Part shown: one piece after another, positions 26,254 to 36,048 of the stretch | Layout: each line of letters opens with the position of its first letter | Position numbering within the stretch: position 1 is the first letter of the stretch | Assembly (NCBI GenBank): GCA_012719495.1 | Contig: JAAYAG010000108.1 | Span: 25,714-89,713, forward strand | DNA length: 64,000 nucleotides | From: Bacteroidales bacterium | GTDB lineage: Bacteria; Bacteroidota; Bacteroidia; Bacteroidales; Prolixibacteraceae | Direction of reading: 5' to 3' | Program-made: the position numbers and the translations under genes | The notes under the pieces: model-generated | Database searches by the model: none | What the model saw: the letters and a program-made list of their open reading frames with translations, nothing else | What the model was told of the DNA's origin: nothing

Positions 26254-26943
26254 TTATTGAGTGCCTGACTCTTTGGGAACATCAGTTTTCTTTCTCAACG
26301 GAATCATGTAATAGAGAGAATAATTAACCCCGAAGGTGTTTTTCACATTGGCTTTCCCATATCCCGGAATAGAAAATGGGTGCATCCGTTCGTCCTTTCC
26401 TAACCACATTCGGATTTTCGCCCGAACCGACCATCCCAGGTAGAAATTATTGATAAGCCGGGCCCTCATGCCAAGCGCGACTTCTGTCCATCCCGATGTC
26501 AACCACTTTACCGGTATGGGCTGAGGGTTTATGTCTCCCCAAATAGAGTCACGAACCAGTAGGTTATCAGCATCATGATAAAAAGAAGAAAAACCGAGCC
26601 TTGCCCCAATAAATATTTTATCCTCACTTTTATCGTCAAGGTGCTTTATGAAATTATAATCAAGACCTAACCGGGCATAAGCCCCTGAAGAGGAATAATG
26701 ATATTCGGGCTTTGAAAAACGTGAGGTTTGAGAACCTACTTCAGCAGCAACAAACACATTGGGTACTATCTGAATATCAGCCAATGCTTCCCATCCGTAG
26801 CGGGTAGAATCGATAAATGGCACAGCAATACGCGACAAATCAACACCAAGCGACAAACCATTTCTGGATGCTGTTTGGGCACTTACTGTTAGCGATAAAA
26901 GAATAATCAGCGTGCTAAAAATATATTTTAATGTTTTCTTCAT
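26254..26943 (-). CDS. DUF6048-like outer-membrane protein
   Basis: A signal peptide (YIFSTLIILLSLTVSAQ) and a body of amphipathic strands (GWEALADIQIVPNVFVAAEV; EVALGMRARLINNFYLGWSV) indicate an eight- to ten-strand barrel-like outer-membrane protein. I believe it belongs to a Bacteroidota-only DUF6048 family that sits next to DUF6452 genes. I start at ATG 26943 (MKKTLKY); two further ATGs up to 26955 are possible. It overlaps the upstream gene, so the two are co-transcribed. Function unknown. Confidence 0.75.
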   Translation of the reverse strand: MKKTLKYIFSTLIILLSLTVSAQTASRNGLSLGVDLSRIAVPFIDSTRYGWEALADIQIVPNVFVAAEVGSQTSRFSKPEYHYSSSGAYARLGLDYNFIKHLDDKSEDKIFIGARLGFSSFYHDADNLLVRDSIWGDINPQPIPVKWLTSGWTEVALGMRARLINNFYLGWSVRAKIRMWLGKDERMHPFSIPGYGKANVKNTFGVNYSLYYMIPLRKKTDVPKESGTQ

Positions 26944-27391
26944 CGCCATATTCAACTAAGTACTTTCTAATTTTAACCGAATCGATAAGATGGGTTGTTG
27001 TTTCTATCCCTGTGAGGGTATAAAAATTTGCAAAACCACACTCGTGCGAAACAAGCCGTGTAAACTGAGTATAATAAAATTTAAGAGTATCGGGGCTCCC
27101 TTTTCCATAGGTTATACACAAAAAAGACGTATCGGCAACCATCGATAAAGGAACAGCAATTTTATTGACTTTCTGGGTATATTCTCGAATAAAGACAGAA
27201 CTATTACCATCGATCGCATAAATTTTGAGCGAAGCAAGAGACGTGTCGGCAAGCGTTTTCCCATTGAAACTATAAAAACCCAAGTTTGCTTGCACCCCAT
27301 CGGTATCTTCGCAGGGTGAGTAAGGGTCACATGAGGCGACAAACAATACAACAGCTAAAATCAACAAAAAAGTATGTATCTTAATTTTCAT
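26915..27391 (-). CDS. DUF6452-like lipoprotein
   Basis: 158 residues with lipoprotein signal LLILAVVLFVASC. The mature protein starts DPYSPCEDTDGVQANLGFYS and holds paired cysteines, in line with the DUF6452 family of Bacteroidota, which is normally followed by a DUF6048 gene as here. The pair probably forms a lipoprotein plus outer-membrane protein complex; this is inference from the constant pairing. A TAAGTTTG box on the minus strand at 27421-27428 is a possible -7 element. Confidence 0.75.
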   Translation of the reverse strand: MKIKIHTFLLILAVVLFVASCDPYSPCEDTDGVQANLGFYSFNGKTLADTSLASLKIYAIDGNSSVFIREYTQKVNKIAVPLSMVADTSFLCITYGKGSPDTLKFYYTQFTRLVSHECGFANFYTLTGIETTTHLIDSVKIRKYLVEYGDEENIKIYF

Positions 27392-27548
27392 CTACTTCTA
27401 TTTTTTTCCTGAAAACGCTACAAACTTACAAAATAGTCTCAAGTCGATAAGATTTTCACACCAAATATGAAAAATTCACACTCCATCAGGCAGATTACCA
27501 GCAAATATCGTTTGTCCAATTTCAACAAGAAAGAAATGAAGAACAAAA

Positions 27549-27582
27549 TTTGAAATAAAGTAATTTAGAGTGATTATTTTTG
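27549..27582 (+). promoter_or_regulatory. Bacteroidota-type promoter of the WalJ-like gene
   Basis: TTTG at 27549-27552 and TATTTTTG at 27575-27582, 22 bases apart. Transcription would start about 12 bases before the ATG at 27601, which supports that start over the upstream in-frame TTG at 27580. Confidence 0.5.
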
Positions 27583-27600
27583 GCGCCAAAGAAGAAAGAA

Positions 27601-28362
27601 ATGATAAAAGTTTGTGCCTTAGCATCGGGCAGCAATGGCAACAGTTATTATATTGGCAATGAACAGGAAGCTATTTTAGTTGACGCAGGAATCAACTGCA
27701 AACAGCTATTGCTGCGTATGGAAGAACGCAACCTTGACCCACAAAAAGTAAAAGCTGTTTTCATAACCCATGAACACACCGACCATATTTGCGGAGTGCG
27801 CGTATTTTGTAACAAATTATCTATTCCTGCCTATTTTACCCGCGGCACATTTCTGAATACGTCAAACAGGCATAAACCAAGGCTGTACCGCTTTATTGAC
27901 CCAGGCACAACAATAGCACTGGGAAGCTTTGAAGTTACAGCATTTGCAAAAAAACATGACGCGTCGGAGCCCTGCAGTTTCAGAGTAACCGTAGACGGAA
28001 AAAATATTGGGGTTCTTACCGATCTTGGCTCATCTAGCGAGTCGGTCATCGAAAACATGAAACAATGCGAAGTACTTTTCCTCGAGTCAAATTACGATGA
28101 AGAAATGCTTTGGAAAGGATCATACCCATGGTTGCTGAAAAAACGAATTGCTTCAGAACACGGACACTTATCAAACATCCAGGCTCTTAACTTAATCAAA
28201 GAATTTTCAGGACAACAACTTCACACGATAATATTATCTCACCTTTCGGGCGAGAACAACACTCCGGAACTTGCATACAACACCTTTTCCCCACTTCACA
28301 ACTCTTATAAAATTGTAAATACATCGCGGCACGCCCCAAGCGAGATCATAGCCATACCATAG
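27601..28362 (+). CDS. Metallo-beta-lactamase fold hydrolase, WalJ/YycJ-like
   Basis: 253 residues of a metal-dependent hydrolase. The fold starts with KVCALASGSNGNSYYIG and shows metal ligands in HEHTDH, then an Asp in GVLTDLGSSS, and His in SEHGHLSN and ILSHLSGENN. This pattern, and the ASGSNGN start, mark the YycJ/WalJ branch, a putative nuclease linked in other bacteria to DNA replication and wall regulation. Complete. Confidence 0.88.
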   Translation: MIKVCALASGSNGNSYYIGNEQEAILVDAGINCKQLLLRMEERNLDPQKVKAVFITHEHTDHICGVRVFCNKLSIPAYFTRGTFLNTSNRHKPRLYRFIDPGTTIALGSFEVTAFAKKHDASEPCSFRVTVDGKNIGVLTDLGSSSESVIENMKQCEVLFLESNYDEEMLWKGSYPWLLKKRIASEHGHLSNIQALNLIKEFSGQQLHTIILSHLSGENNTPELAYNTFSPLHNSYKIVNTSRHAPSEIIAIP

Positions 28363-28437
28363 CATGAAAACAATCCATATAACACTTAAATAGTGAAAGT
28401 TAAGTCATAAAAAAGCAAACAACTTTCCATCGTATGA

Positions 28438-29013
28438 TTAAAGAAGATGGTGGGTATGAAAAACGATATATCCATACACAATAAAACGCGCAACACGGCT
28501 TAGTCCATACAATGTAAACTTCTTGTAATCAAAACCTATGGCACCCATTATTAATGCAACCGTCGTCCATGGGACTGGGGTTAATGCAGCAATAATAATT
28601 AGTGGAGCGCCATATTTTTTTACAGAAGGTAACATTTTTTGATAAAATTGAAGTTTAGATAGTTTCTCCGAAAACCGGCTAGATAGAAAACGTCCAAGAA
28701 AAAAAATGACGTGGGCTGCACCATACGATACCACCGTGAAGAAAAAAAGATTTGCAAAATAGCCCCAAACAGAGCCTTTGTTCACTGCCCAAAGCATAAA
28801 CAATTCAGGGGGGAACAAACCGAAAAAGAATTCTGAAAAAACATAAATAGAATAAATAATTATCGGTTGCCCATAAAATTTATCTATCCAAAAGCCAGGA
28901 TTTTTAATGTAGATAAACTCTACAAACAAGATATAAGCAATCGCAATCAACGCAAGCCACAATATTGCAGATATACTATTCCGAAGAATAAAACGTGATC
29001 TTTCAGTTTCCAT
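28438..29013 (-). CDS. VTT (DedA-like) domain membrane protein
   Basis: 191 residues with about five transmembrane helices. The VTT/SNARE-associated core is visible in FFGLFPPELFMLWAVNKG and in the re-entrant-loop motif LTPVPWTTVALIMGAIG followed by FTLYGLSRVARFIVYG. Proteins of this superfamily move or scramble lipids; the exact substrate is unknown. Single gene. Confidence 0.82.
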   Translation of the reverse strand: METERSRFILRNSISAILWLALIAIAYILFVEFIYIKNPGFWIDKFYGQPIIIYSIYVFSEFFFGLFPPELFMLWAVNKGSVWGYFANLFFFTVVSYGAAHVIFFLGRFLSSRFSEKLSKLQFYQKMLPSVKKYGAPLIIIAALTPVPWTTVALIMGAIGFDYKKFTLYGLSRVARFIVYGYIVFHTHHLL

Positions 29014-29326
29014 AGTTTATTTTGTAAATCGACTCATTTAGAAAATTATAACAAATAATAGTCATTGCTAATAAAACATATTGGCCTGTCAGAATATAAT
29101 TTACCAAACTAAAAAATATCCTTTCAAAAGTCACATCTTAAGAACAAAAACAAACAGCATTTATTGCTTAATAATTCATCCAACTCATATGATAATTTCT
29201 GAGTAAATAAAACCAATAAACAGAGTATTAGTTCATGAACATGAACATAAAATTATTTTTCAATAACAATAAAGAAGACCTAGAAAGAATATAAAAAGCT
29301 GCTTAAAAGGGCATTATTAGAAATAT
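29014..29326. other. 313-bp intergenic region
   Basis: Very AT-rich spacer between the VTT gene's start and the kinase gene's stop. I see no frame with coding character, no strong hairpin and no RNA gene. Confidence 0.4.
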
Positions 29327-30085
29327 TCAACGGGGAATTGAGAATTTAAAAGTAGATCCTTCGCCCGAATAGGGTAACAAAGATATTTCGCCACCAAGAA
29401 GTTTTACCAAACCGCTACACAACGAAAGATCAATGCCGGTACCTCCCAAATGACGCGACTGAGAAACAGGCTGAGTAGTGAAACGATCGAAAAGATTCTT
29501 TCGCTGTTCTTCCTGAATACCAATTCCTGTGTCTTCTACAAAAAAGGTAACCGACTCTTCATTTGTTTTATAATAGAACTTCACCCAACCCTGCCTTGTA
29601 AACTTCAACGCATTATCTATCAACTTCTTTAGCACACGCTGAAGCACTTCAGTGTCAGTATCAACATAAAACTCGGTACTTATAACATTTTCAAGAAACA
29701 GTTGCAGTTCTTTCTTTTCGGCAATAGGTTTATACGTTAAGTATAATTGAAACATTAAATCGTTCAAATCGAAAGTTACAGGGTACACCTTATACGTGCC
29801 TCCACTAATTTTTGCAATATCAGAAACATCGGTAATAATAGACAGCAACAAGTTACTACTTTCGACTATTAAGCCGGTATAATATTGTCTTTCTTCGGAT
29901 GAAAGATCAGGATCATTTATGATTTCGGAAAAGCCTAAAATTCCGTTTAACGGAGTTCGAATTTCGTGGCTCAAATTTGAATAAACTACCCCATTAAATT
30001 GCTTTAATGCGACAATTGTCTGTTTTAAAGACTCTATTTCAGTACAAAGCTCTTTATTTTTCCCACCGGGATCTGAGTTGCTCAT
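29327..30085 (-). CDS. Soluble histidine kinase with divergent G2 box
   Basis: 252 residues from ATG 30085 (MSNSDPGG): a short coiled coil, HisKA with His in NLSHEIRTPLNGILGF, and HATPase_c with NALKF, DTGIGI and, in place of the usual GxGLGL, the sequence GTGIDLSLC. There is no membrane or sensor domain. The frame is open up to 30244, but that extension is Phe/Cys-rich without a conserved domain and I leave it out. It stands alone with no regulator nearby, so its partner and signal are unknown. The altered ATP lid could lower activity. Confidence 0.8.
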   Translation of the reverse strand: MSNSDPGGKNKELCTEIESLKQTIVALKQFNGVVYSNLSHEIRTPLNGILGFSEIINDPDLSSEERQYYTGLIVESSNLLLSIITDVSDIAKISGGTYKVYPVTFDLNDLMFQLYLTYKPIAEKKELQLFLENVISTEFYVDTDTEVLQRVLKKLIDNALKFTRQGWVKFYYKTNEESVTFFVEDTGIGIQEEQRKNLFDRFTTQPVSQSRHLGGTGIDLSLCSGLVKLLGGEISLLPYSGEGSTFKFSIPR

Positions 30086-30454
30086 GAGGATTGATTTAAA
30101 AAACATATAGTAATCAAAACTGAACCATATTTGAAACGGAAAGTTAAAACATTCCTCCTTTATGTCAAAATCAAAACACCAGAAACAATACGGAGATTTG
30201 TAAAAAAAGAAAGGTGACACCTTTTCCAGATAACACCTTTCCAAAATATCACAAACAACTATTGAAAGAACTTTAAATAGCTCTAAAATGTTCTCAAAAA
30301 CTTGTTTGTCAATAATTTACTCATATTTCTCAAATGCCTTTAAGTACACTTCGCCCTTTATGACTGCAATAGATTCTACAAGCAGCATTATTACATTAAT
30401 AGGCATAATGATCCTGAAAACCAAAAGAATACTTTCCAATTTTTTTCTTTTTAA
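30086..30454. other. 369-bp intergenic region
   Basis: AT-rich region between the orphan kinase and the MFS transporter stop. An upstream in-frame extension of the kinase (to 30244) is possible but unsupported. No clear terminator for the hexuronate operon is visible. Confidence 0.4.
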
Positions 30455-31918
30455 TTAATAATCAGTTATTGGTTTATATTTAGGCACCAGCATTTTCATT
30501 ATTAACCAACCAATTAGATAAGCAACAGCACAAATAGAGAAGATTATAAAGTAACCTGATTCAATTCCTTCAAAACCAAAAAATTTCATTTGAGTTGCTT
30601 CTGCATGATCGAATAAAACCCCAGAGCCTTTATTAATAAAATATGAGCCAACTCCACCGGCCATGCCTCCAATACCAGTAACTGTAGCAATTGCCGACCT
30701 CGGAAACATGTCTCCAATAGTTGAAAAAATATTGGCCGACCATGCCTGGTGTGCAGCACCAGCAATACCTATGATGATAATAGGAAACCAGTATGAAAAG
30801 CTTCCGAGAGGCTGAGCCAATAATGCCAGTAACGGGAAGAAAGCGAAAATAAGCATCGACCTCATGCGACCAGCGTAAGGGTTCATACCTTTCTTTTCGA
30901 CAAAGAACGTGGGCAGCCAACCACCAATAATCGAAAGCAACGTAATTGCATATAGCACAAATATGAGCAACTTTGCAGTACCGCTATCAGAAGGCAACCC
31001 ATACACTGAACTTAGGTATGCAGGAGTCCAGAATAGGTAAAACCACCATACCCCATCTGTCATGAATTTTCCTACGGCAAAAGCCCATGTTTGCTTGTAT
31101 TTAAAACATTGTTTAAATGAAAGTTTTCGTACAGCCCCACCATCTTTGGATGGTTCTTCATGGTCTTTATCCTGCATTATATAAACCAGCTCTGCTTTAT
31201 TAACGCCTTTATTCTGATGTGGTTTTTTATATACAAAAACCCAAAAACCCATCCACACAAAACCAAGGGCTCCAATGATAATAAATGCCATCTCCCACCC
31301 GTAGTAATGGGCAATAACCGGAATAGTAACAGGGGCAGCAAGAGCACCAACGGTAGCACCTGCATTAAAAATACTTGTTGCAAATGCGCGGTCTTTCTTT
31401 GGAAAATATTCAGCAGTAGCTTTAATTGAAGCTGGGAAGTTTCCGGCTTCACCTAGGGCGAGTATAAAACGAGCAAAGACGAATAATGTAACACTGATCA
31501 GAATTACCTTGCTCACGTCTTCAACTGTTGCAATAGCATCTTTAGCGCCTTCGAAACCCACAAACCAATTTCCGGTTAATATTCCAGAAGTGGCAATTCC
31601 GCAGAATGCATGCAAACAAGCACCAACAGACCAAACACCAATAGCCCAAAGGAAACCCTTTTTAGTATCGAGCCAATCGACAAAACGGCCGGCAAATAGC
31701 ATGCTTACCGCATAGAAGATCGAAAACAAAGAAGTAATATTCCCGTAATCGTTATTGGTCCAATGAAATTCAGGCGCAATAAAATCTTTCCAAGTAAGAG
31801 AAAGAACCTGCCTGTCCATATAGTTAATTGTCACACCAAAAAACAACATAAGACAGATTATCCATCTGTAATTGGTCATTTTTCCGCTATCCTGATCGGT
31901 TAGATTATTAGTCATCAT
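30455..31918 (-). CDS. MFS transporter, hexuronate (anion:cation symporter) type
   Basis: 487 residues with 12 predicted transmembrane helices. The N-terminal MTNYRWIICLMLFFGVTINY followed by MDRQVLS is typical of the ACS family that includes ExuT and GudP. RFILALGEAGNFPASIKA in helix 4-5 is also characteristic. It is the last gene of the uronate operon, 15 bases after gnd, so hexuronate or aldonate uptake across the inner membrane is the likely role. Uptake of D-gluconate or D-mannonate is also possible. Confidence 0.88.
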   Translation of the reverse strand: MMTNNLTDQDSGKMTNYRWIICLMLFFGVTINYMDRQVLSLTWKDFIAPEFHWTNNDYGNITSLFSIFYAVSMLFAGRFVDWLDTKKGFLWAIGVWSVGACLHAFCGIATSGILTGNWFVGFEGAKDAIATVEDVSKVILISVTLFVFARFILALGEAGNFPASIKATAEYFPKKDRAFATSIFNAGATVGALAAPVTIPVIAHYYGWEMAFIIIGALGFVWMGFWVFVYKKPHQNKGVNKAELVYIMQDKDHEEPSKDGGAVRKLSFKQCFKYKQTWAFAVGKFMTDGVWWFYLFWTPAYLSSVYGLPSDSGTAKLLIFVLYAITLLSIIGGWLPTFFVEKKGMNPYAGRMRSMLIFAFFPLLALLAQPLGSFSYWFPIIIIGIAGAAHQAWSANIFSTIGDMFPRSAIATVTGIGGMAGGVGSYFINKGSGVLFDHAEATQMKFFGFEGIESGYFIIFSICAVAYLIGWLIMKMLVPKYKPITDY

Positions 31919-31933
31919 AAATAGGTTAACGTT

Positions 31934-33388
31934 TTATACCGAATACGTTGTTGAAGCTGTTTCTCCTCCGCGACCAGTCCAGTTGGTATGGAAGAATTCA
32001 CCGCGAGGTTTGTCAACCCGTTCGTAAGTGTGAGCCCCAAAGTAGTCGCGTTGAGCCTGAAGTAAGTTGGCAGGGAGTCTTTCGCTACGGAATCCATCGA
32101 AATAGCACAAAGCCGATGTCAATGCAGGAACCGGAATTCCATGGGTTAAAGCAGCGGCACAAACACGGCGCCATCCGGCCTGGGCTTTTTCAACGGTTTC
32201 TTTGAAAAATGGATCAAGCAACAGGTTTTCGAGGTTCGGGTTTTTATCGAACGCTTTTTTGATATCGCCCAGGAATACCGAACGAATAATGCAACCACCG
32301 CGCCACATGAGAGCAATACCGCCGTAGTTGAGGTTCCATCCGTACTCTTTGGCCGCTTCCATCATCAGGTTATAACCTTGCGCATACGAAATGATTTTTG
32401 CACCATAAAGCGCCATTTTAATATCTTCGATGAGCTGGACTTTGTCGCCTTCGAATTTTGAAGCCGGGCCACTGATTACTTTTGAAGCTTTAACCCGTAA
32501 CTCTTTTTGAGCCGATAAGCAACGGGCAAAAACCGATTCTCCGATCAAGGTAAGTGGAATGCCCATGTCGAGGGCTGCAACACCGGTCCATTTCCCGGTT
32601 CCTTTTTGTCCGGCAGTGTCGAGAATATTTTCCACGAGGGCAGAACCATCTTCATCTTTATAGGCAAGGATGTCGCGGGTGATTTCGATCAGGTAAGAGC
32701 CCAGTTCTTCTTCGTTGTATTTTTTGAAAACATGGTGCATTTCGTCAGCCGACAGACCTAGCAGATCTTTCATCAATTGGTAGGCTTCGCAAATAATTTG
32801 CATATCGCCGTATTCGATGCCGTTGTGAACCATTTTTACAAAATGGCCCGCGCCGCCTTCACCCACCCAGTCGCAGCAGGGAGAACCGTCTTCTACTTTT
32901 GCAGCAACCGATTGGAAAATGTTTTTTACAGCAGGCCATGCAGCAGGCGATCCGCCGGGCATCATCGAAGGGCCGAGCAATGCACCTTCTTCGCCACCCG
33001 AAACACCGGTTCCAATGTAGAGCAACCCTTTGCTTTCAACATACCTGGCACGGCGAATGGTATCGGGGTAGTGCGAATTACCACCGTCGATAATAATGTC
33101 TCCCGGTTCAAGATGAGGAATGATCAGTTCAATAAAGTCATCAACCGGCTGACCGGCTTTTACCAGCATCATCACTTTTCTTGGGCGTTCGAGCGATGCA
33201 CATAACTCTTCGATTGAATGTGTGCCAATGAAGTTTTTCCCTGCACCGCGGCCATTGATGAAATGATCGACCTTTTCGACGGTACGGTTATAAACTGCGA
33301 CGGTAAAGCCTTTGCTTTCCATATTTAACACCAGGTTTTCGCCCATTACAGCCAACCCTATTAATCCTATATCTGCTTTTTGTTTCAT
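31934..33388 (-). CDS. gnd: 6-phosphogluconate dehydrogenase (decarboxylating)
   Basis: Oxidises 6-phosphogluconate to ribulose 5-phosphate and CO2. 484 residues, long-chain NADP type: Rossmann loop GLAVMGENLVLNMESKG (Arg in YNRT fits NADP), substrate-binding GVSGGEEGALLGPSMMPGG, catalytic Lys in HFVKMVHNGIEY, and the C-terminal FHTNWTGRGG that completes the partner's active site. No zwf gene is beside it. Instead it is embedded in the uronate operon between a LarA-family epimerase (53 bases upstream) and the MFS transporter, which suggests that it serves sugar acids rather than the glucose 6-phosphate branch. Confidence 0.96.
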   Translation of the reverse strand: MKQKADIGLIGLAVMGENLVLNMESKGFTVAVYNRTVEKVDHFINGRGAGKNFIGTHSIEELCASLERPRKVMMLVKAGQPVDDFIELIIPHLEPGDIIIDGGNSHYPDTIRRARYVESKGLLYIGTGVSGGEEGALLGPSMMPGGSPAAWPAVKNIFQSVAAKVEDGSPCCDWVGEGGAGHFVKMVHNGIEYGDMQIICEAYQLMKDLLGLSADEMHHVFKKYNEEELGSYLIEITRDILAYKDEDGSALVENILDTAGQKGTGKWTGVAALDMGIPLTLIGESVFARCLSAQKELRVKASKVISGPASKFEGDKVQLIEDIKMALYGAKIISYAQGYNLMMEAAKEYGWNLNYGGIALMWRGGCIIRSVFLGDIKKAFDKNPNLENLLLDPFFKETVEKAQAGWRRVCAAALTHGIPVPALTSALCYFDGFRSERLPANLLQAQRDYFGAHTYERVDKPRGEFFHTNWTGRGGETASTTYSV

Positions 33389-33441
33389 GATTTTATTGTC
33401 TTTTATCTTTCGTCTATTATTTATTATCTATCGTCTTTTAT

Positions 33442-34725
33442 CTATTCAAACCTATCAGAATGCGCCCATAAACCCAATGCAGGATTGGATATGAAGAATA
33501 TTTCTTCGCCATCGGGCTGTTGGTTGAACCCGTTTTTCAACTTTTTCGGATCGTATTTTTTTGTGATTTCATCCAGGTCGCCCCAGTTGAAGCCTACGCT
33601 TTCGATCTCTTCACTGCTCAGATTTTCGGGATTCTTTCCGGGGCAATAAGTTACGGAAAATCTTCCTTCCGACGAACCGTGGATCAAATGGGCAGCAGCG
33701 CCCAGATTTGCTTGTAAGTCTTCGTTATCGGCTACCGCTTTCAAGGTGGCAGCAGTGCCGAAATATCCATATTTTCTGATCAGTTTATCAATCTGATGAT
33801 CCTCGCCAAACTCTTTGAGAGCAGGGGCAAGGACAATCAGTTCCCCACCGTCGGCCATAGCCATGCGGGTGCGGTAGATGCTTTTGTTGCCCAGCCAGGT
33901 ACTTTTAAATTCGGTAGGATCGAGCCAGACAACCACTTTCTTCAACGGTTTTTCAACCATGTCGAAATTCACCTTCAATGAGAGCTCTGCGGCTTTGGTG
34001 AAAACTTCGAAATCGTCGCCAATGAACAATCCCCGGGTAGCAAGTTTTCCTTCCCCATCGACCCCAACTACGGTTTGAACGTAAACAATGGGCAGATCTT
34101 GTGCAAAATGTTCGGTGGCATAGTTGAATAGTTTTCTTACTGGTGTATTGGCCCGGCCCATCATTCGTTCCATGCCATACGCAGCGCCAACAAAATGACT
34201 TTTATTGATGCCTTCTGAACCTCCGGTGCCTACAAAAATATTTTTGTTATAGTTGGCCATTCCAACAACCTCGTGTGGTACAACCTGTCCAAGTGAGAGG
34301 ATCAGGTCGAAACCGCCTTCTTTCAAAAGCCGGTTTACCTGTGCGGGCCAGTCAAAACTGACTTTTCCTTCCGAAATCTCCTCTACATACGAGGAGGGAA
34401 CGGTTCCCAGTGTGATCACGTCGTTTCGCCAGTCGTGATCCCTGAAAAGGTTGCGGGGAACATTGGGAAACATGTGCTGAATCTGGGCGTCGGTCATGGG
34501 AGAATGGGTTCCCAGTGCCGGCAATATATTGGTTAGTTTTTCCTTGTAATATTGATACGCAAAAGAGGTTAATATCCCAGCATTTGAAGGTAGCCGGGTG
34601 TAATCGGGCGGTATGGCCAACACTTTTTTCTTTTCGCCAATCCGGTCGAGAGCCGTAAACAGTCCTTCTTTTAAATCTTGCCCGGATAGAACAAATTGGG
34701 GCGAACCTTTTTCAAAATAGATCAT
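33442..34725 (-). CDS. LarA-family (nickel-pincer) 2-hydroxyacid epimerase, candidate mannonate/gluconate 2-epimerase
   Basis: 427 residues of the lactate racemase superfamily (DUF2088 N-terminal domain). Key LarA-type positions can be picked out: PPDYTR (Asp41, Arg44), His74 in ALGTHSPMT, His151 in VPHEVVG, Lys161 in NYNKNIFVGTGGS and His177 in NKSHFVG. These match the cofactor-binding Lys and the catalytic His pair of LarA. The superfamily contains lactate, malate and other racemases and a D-gluconate 2-epimerase, and needs the LarB/LarC/LarE-made nickel-pincer nucleotide; those genes are not in this window. Position between a sugar-acid kinase and gnd supports a C2-epimerisation of an aldonate. 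Substrate is inferred. Confidence 0.8.
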   Translation of the reverse strand: MIYFEKGSPQFVLSGQDLKEGLFTALDRIGEKKKVLAIPPDYTRLPSNAGILTSFAYQYYKEKLTNILPALGTHSPMTDAQIQHMFPNVPRNLFRDHDWRNDVITLGTVPSSYVEEISEGKVSFDWPAQVNRLLKEGGFDLILSLGQVVPHEVVGMANYNKNIFVGTGGSEGINKSHFVGAAYGMERMMGRANTPVRKLFNYATEHFAQDLPIVYVQTVVGVDGEGKLATRGLFIGDDFEVFTKAAELSLKVNFDMVEKPLKKVVVWLDPTEFKSTWLGNKSIYRTRMAMADGGELIVLAPALKEFGEDHQIDKLIRKYGYFGTAATLKAVADNEDLQANLGAAAHLIHGSSEGRFSVTYCPGKNPENLSSEEIESVGFNWGDLDEITKKYDPKKLKNGFNQQPDGEEIFFISNPALGLWAHSDRFE

Positions 34726-34921
34726 TAATTCTGTTTTTTCGTTTCATTAAATTAATTTACAATATCATCTCGTTCAATCCCCTTATCGAGTAGCTCAGAA
34801 ATATAATTATGAATATACAACATTCAACGTGAAATATTCTGAAAACTTAGAATGAAAGCATTTCTCGGAAAAGCTTTTTGTATCGACATACTAGAAAGAA
34901 CCAATAAACTATTTAAGCAAA

Positions 34922-35995
34922 TTACCTTTTTACCCGGGCGTTACCTTGCCAAATGCTCCAAACCATATCCTCGTCGGCAGGTTGTGCATAGTCGGTAAGG
35001 AATGTTGTTGCCAAAGCTCCTGAAGCCCAACCGAATTGAACCCATTTTTCTGGTTCCCAACCCCTTAAAATTCCATAAAGCAAGCCGCCAACAAATCCAT
35101 CGCCACCACCAATACGGTCTAAGACGTTGATTGGACGGGGCTCAACAACATGCCAATTCTGACCTTCGAGCATAATAGCGCCCCAAAGGTGTTCGTTTAC
35201 GCTAATAACCTGACGCAGGGTAGTTGCAAACACAGAAGCATTAGGGAATGCCTTTTTTACACGACTGATCATTTCTTTGAAACTGTCAATTTTTGCAGCG
35301 AGGCCTTCTCCTCCAGCTTCGGGACCATCAATTCCAAGACACAGCTGAAAATCTTCTTCATTGCCAACTAATATATCGGAAACTGAGGCAATTTCAGAGA
35401 AAATATCGTGAAGTTCATTTTCCCTTCCTTTCCAGAACGAAGCCCTATAATTAAGATCGAAAGCTATTTTTGTACCATACTTTTTGGCTGCCCGGGCAAT
35501 TTGGAGGCAGAAATTACTTGTTTCGGGTGAAAGTGCACCAATAAGTCCAGAAAGGTGAACCACCTGAACACCCTCTACTCCAAAAATGCGATCCAAATCG
35601 AAATCCTTCACATTAAGGGTTCTTCCTACTTCTCCAGCCCTGTCGTTCTGCACGCGAGGTCCTCTTGATCCTATACCGCTATCAGCAATATTAAATTGGT
35701 GCCGGTAGCCCCAGGGATCACCCTGCTCAATTTCAGGTCCTTCGAAGTCCATGTTCCGGCCCTTGAGGTTACATTTAATAAACTGAGCGATAGGACTTCC
35801 TTTCACAAAAGTAGTAAGCACCTTGACTGGCAAGCCCAGGTAAGAAGCAATGCTGGCTACATTGGTTTCGGCACTGGTAGCCTGCATTTTAAAAGTATCG
35901 CTGCAGTGTACTGGCTGACCATTGGCCGGAGTAATACGTACACCCATACTGGTTGGCACCAGAAGAGCATACTTATAATTATTTTTAAGTTCCAT
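34922..35995 (-). CDS. PfkB-family sugar (acid) kinase, second paralogue
   Basis: 357 residues of a ribokinase-like kinase. The C-terminal signature with anion hole and catalytic Asp is DRIGGGDGFVGG (293-304); FDLNYRASFW and VGNEEDFQLCLGID are shared with the KDG kinase paralogue at 37651. The N-terminal signature is altered: SAETNVASIASYLG where the other has GGGEANVAVSLANY. It lies in the uronate operon, 53 bases after the SDR gene and 196 bases before the LarA-like gene. It could be a second KDG kinase or a kinase for gluconate or another aldonate; the sequence alone does not decide. Confidence 0.8.
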   Translation of the reverse strand: MELKNNYKYALLVPTSMGVRITPANGQPVHCSDTFKMQATSAETNVASIASYLGLPVKVLTTFVKGSPIAQFIKCNLKGRNMDFEGPEIEQGDPWGYRHQFNIADSGIGSRGPRVQNDRAGEVGRTLNVKDFDLDRIFGVEGVQVVHLSGLIGALSPETSNFCLQIARAAKKYGTKIAFDLNYRASFWKGRENELHDIFSEIASVSDILVGNEEDFQLCLGIDGPEAGGEGLAAKIDSFKEMISRVKKAFPNASVFATTLRQVISVNEHLWGAIMLEGQNWHVVEPRPINVLDRIGGGDGFVGGLLYGILRGWEPEKWVQFGWASGALATTFLTDYAQPADEDMVWSIWQGNARVKR

Positions 35996-36048
35996 TTATA
36001 TTTTTTTATTGTTAATCTCTTCGTTGTAAACAGTTGATTATTTATATA

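Noticed and set aside
30086..30244. N-terminal extension of the soluble histidine kinase, rich in Phe and Cys
   Set aside because: Not a clean membrane helix or known sensor domain; the normal start is the ATG at 30085.
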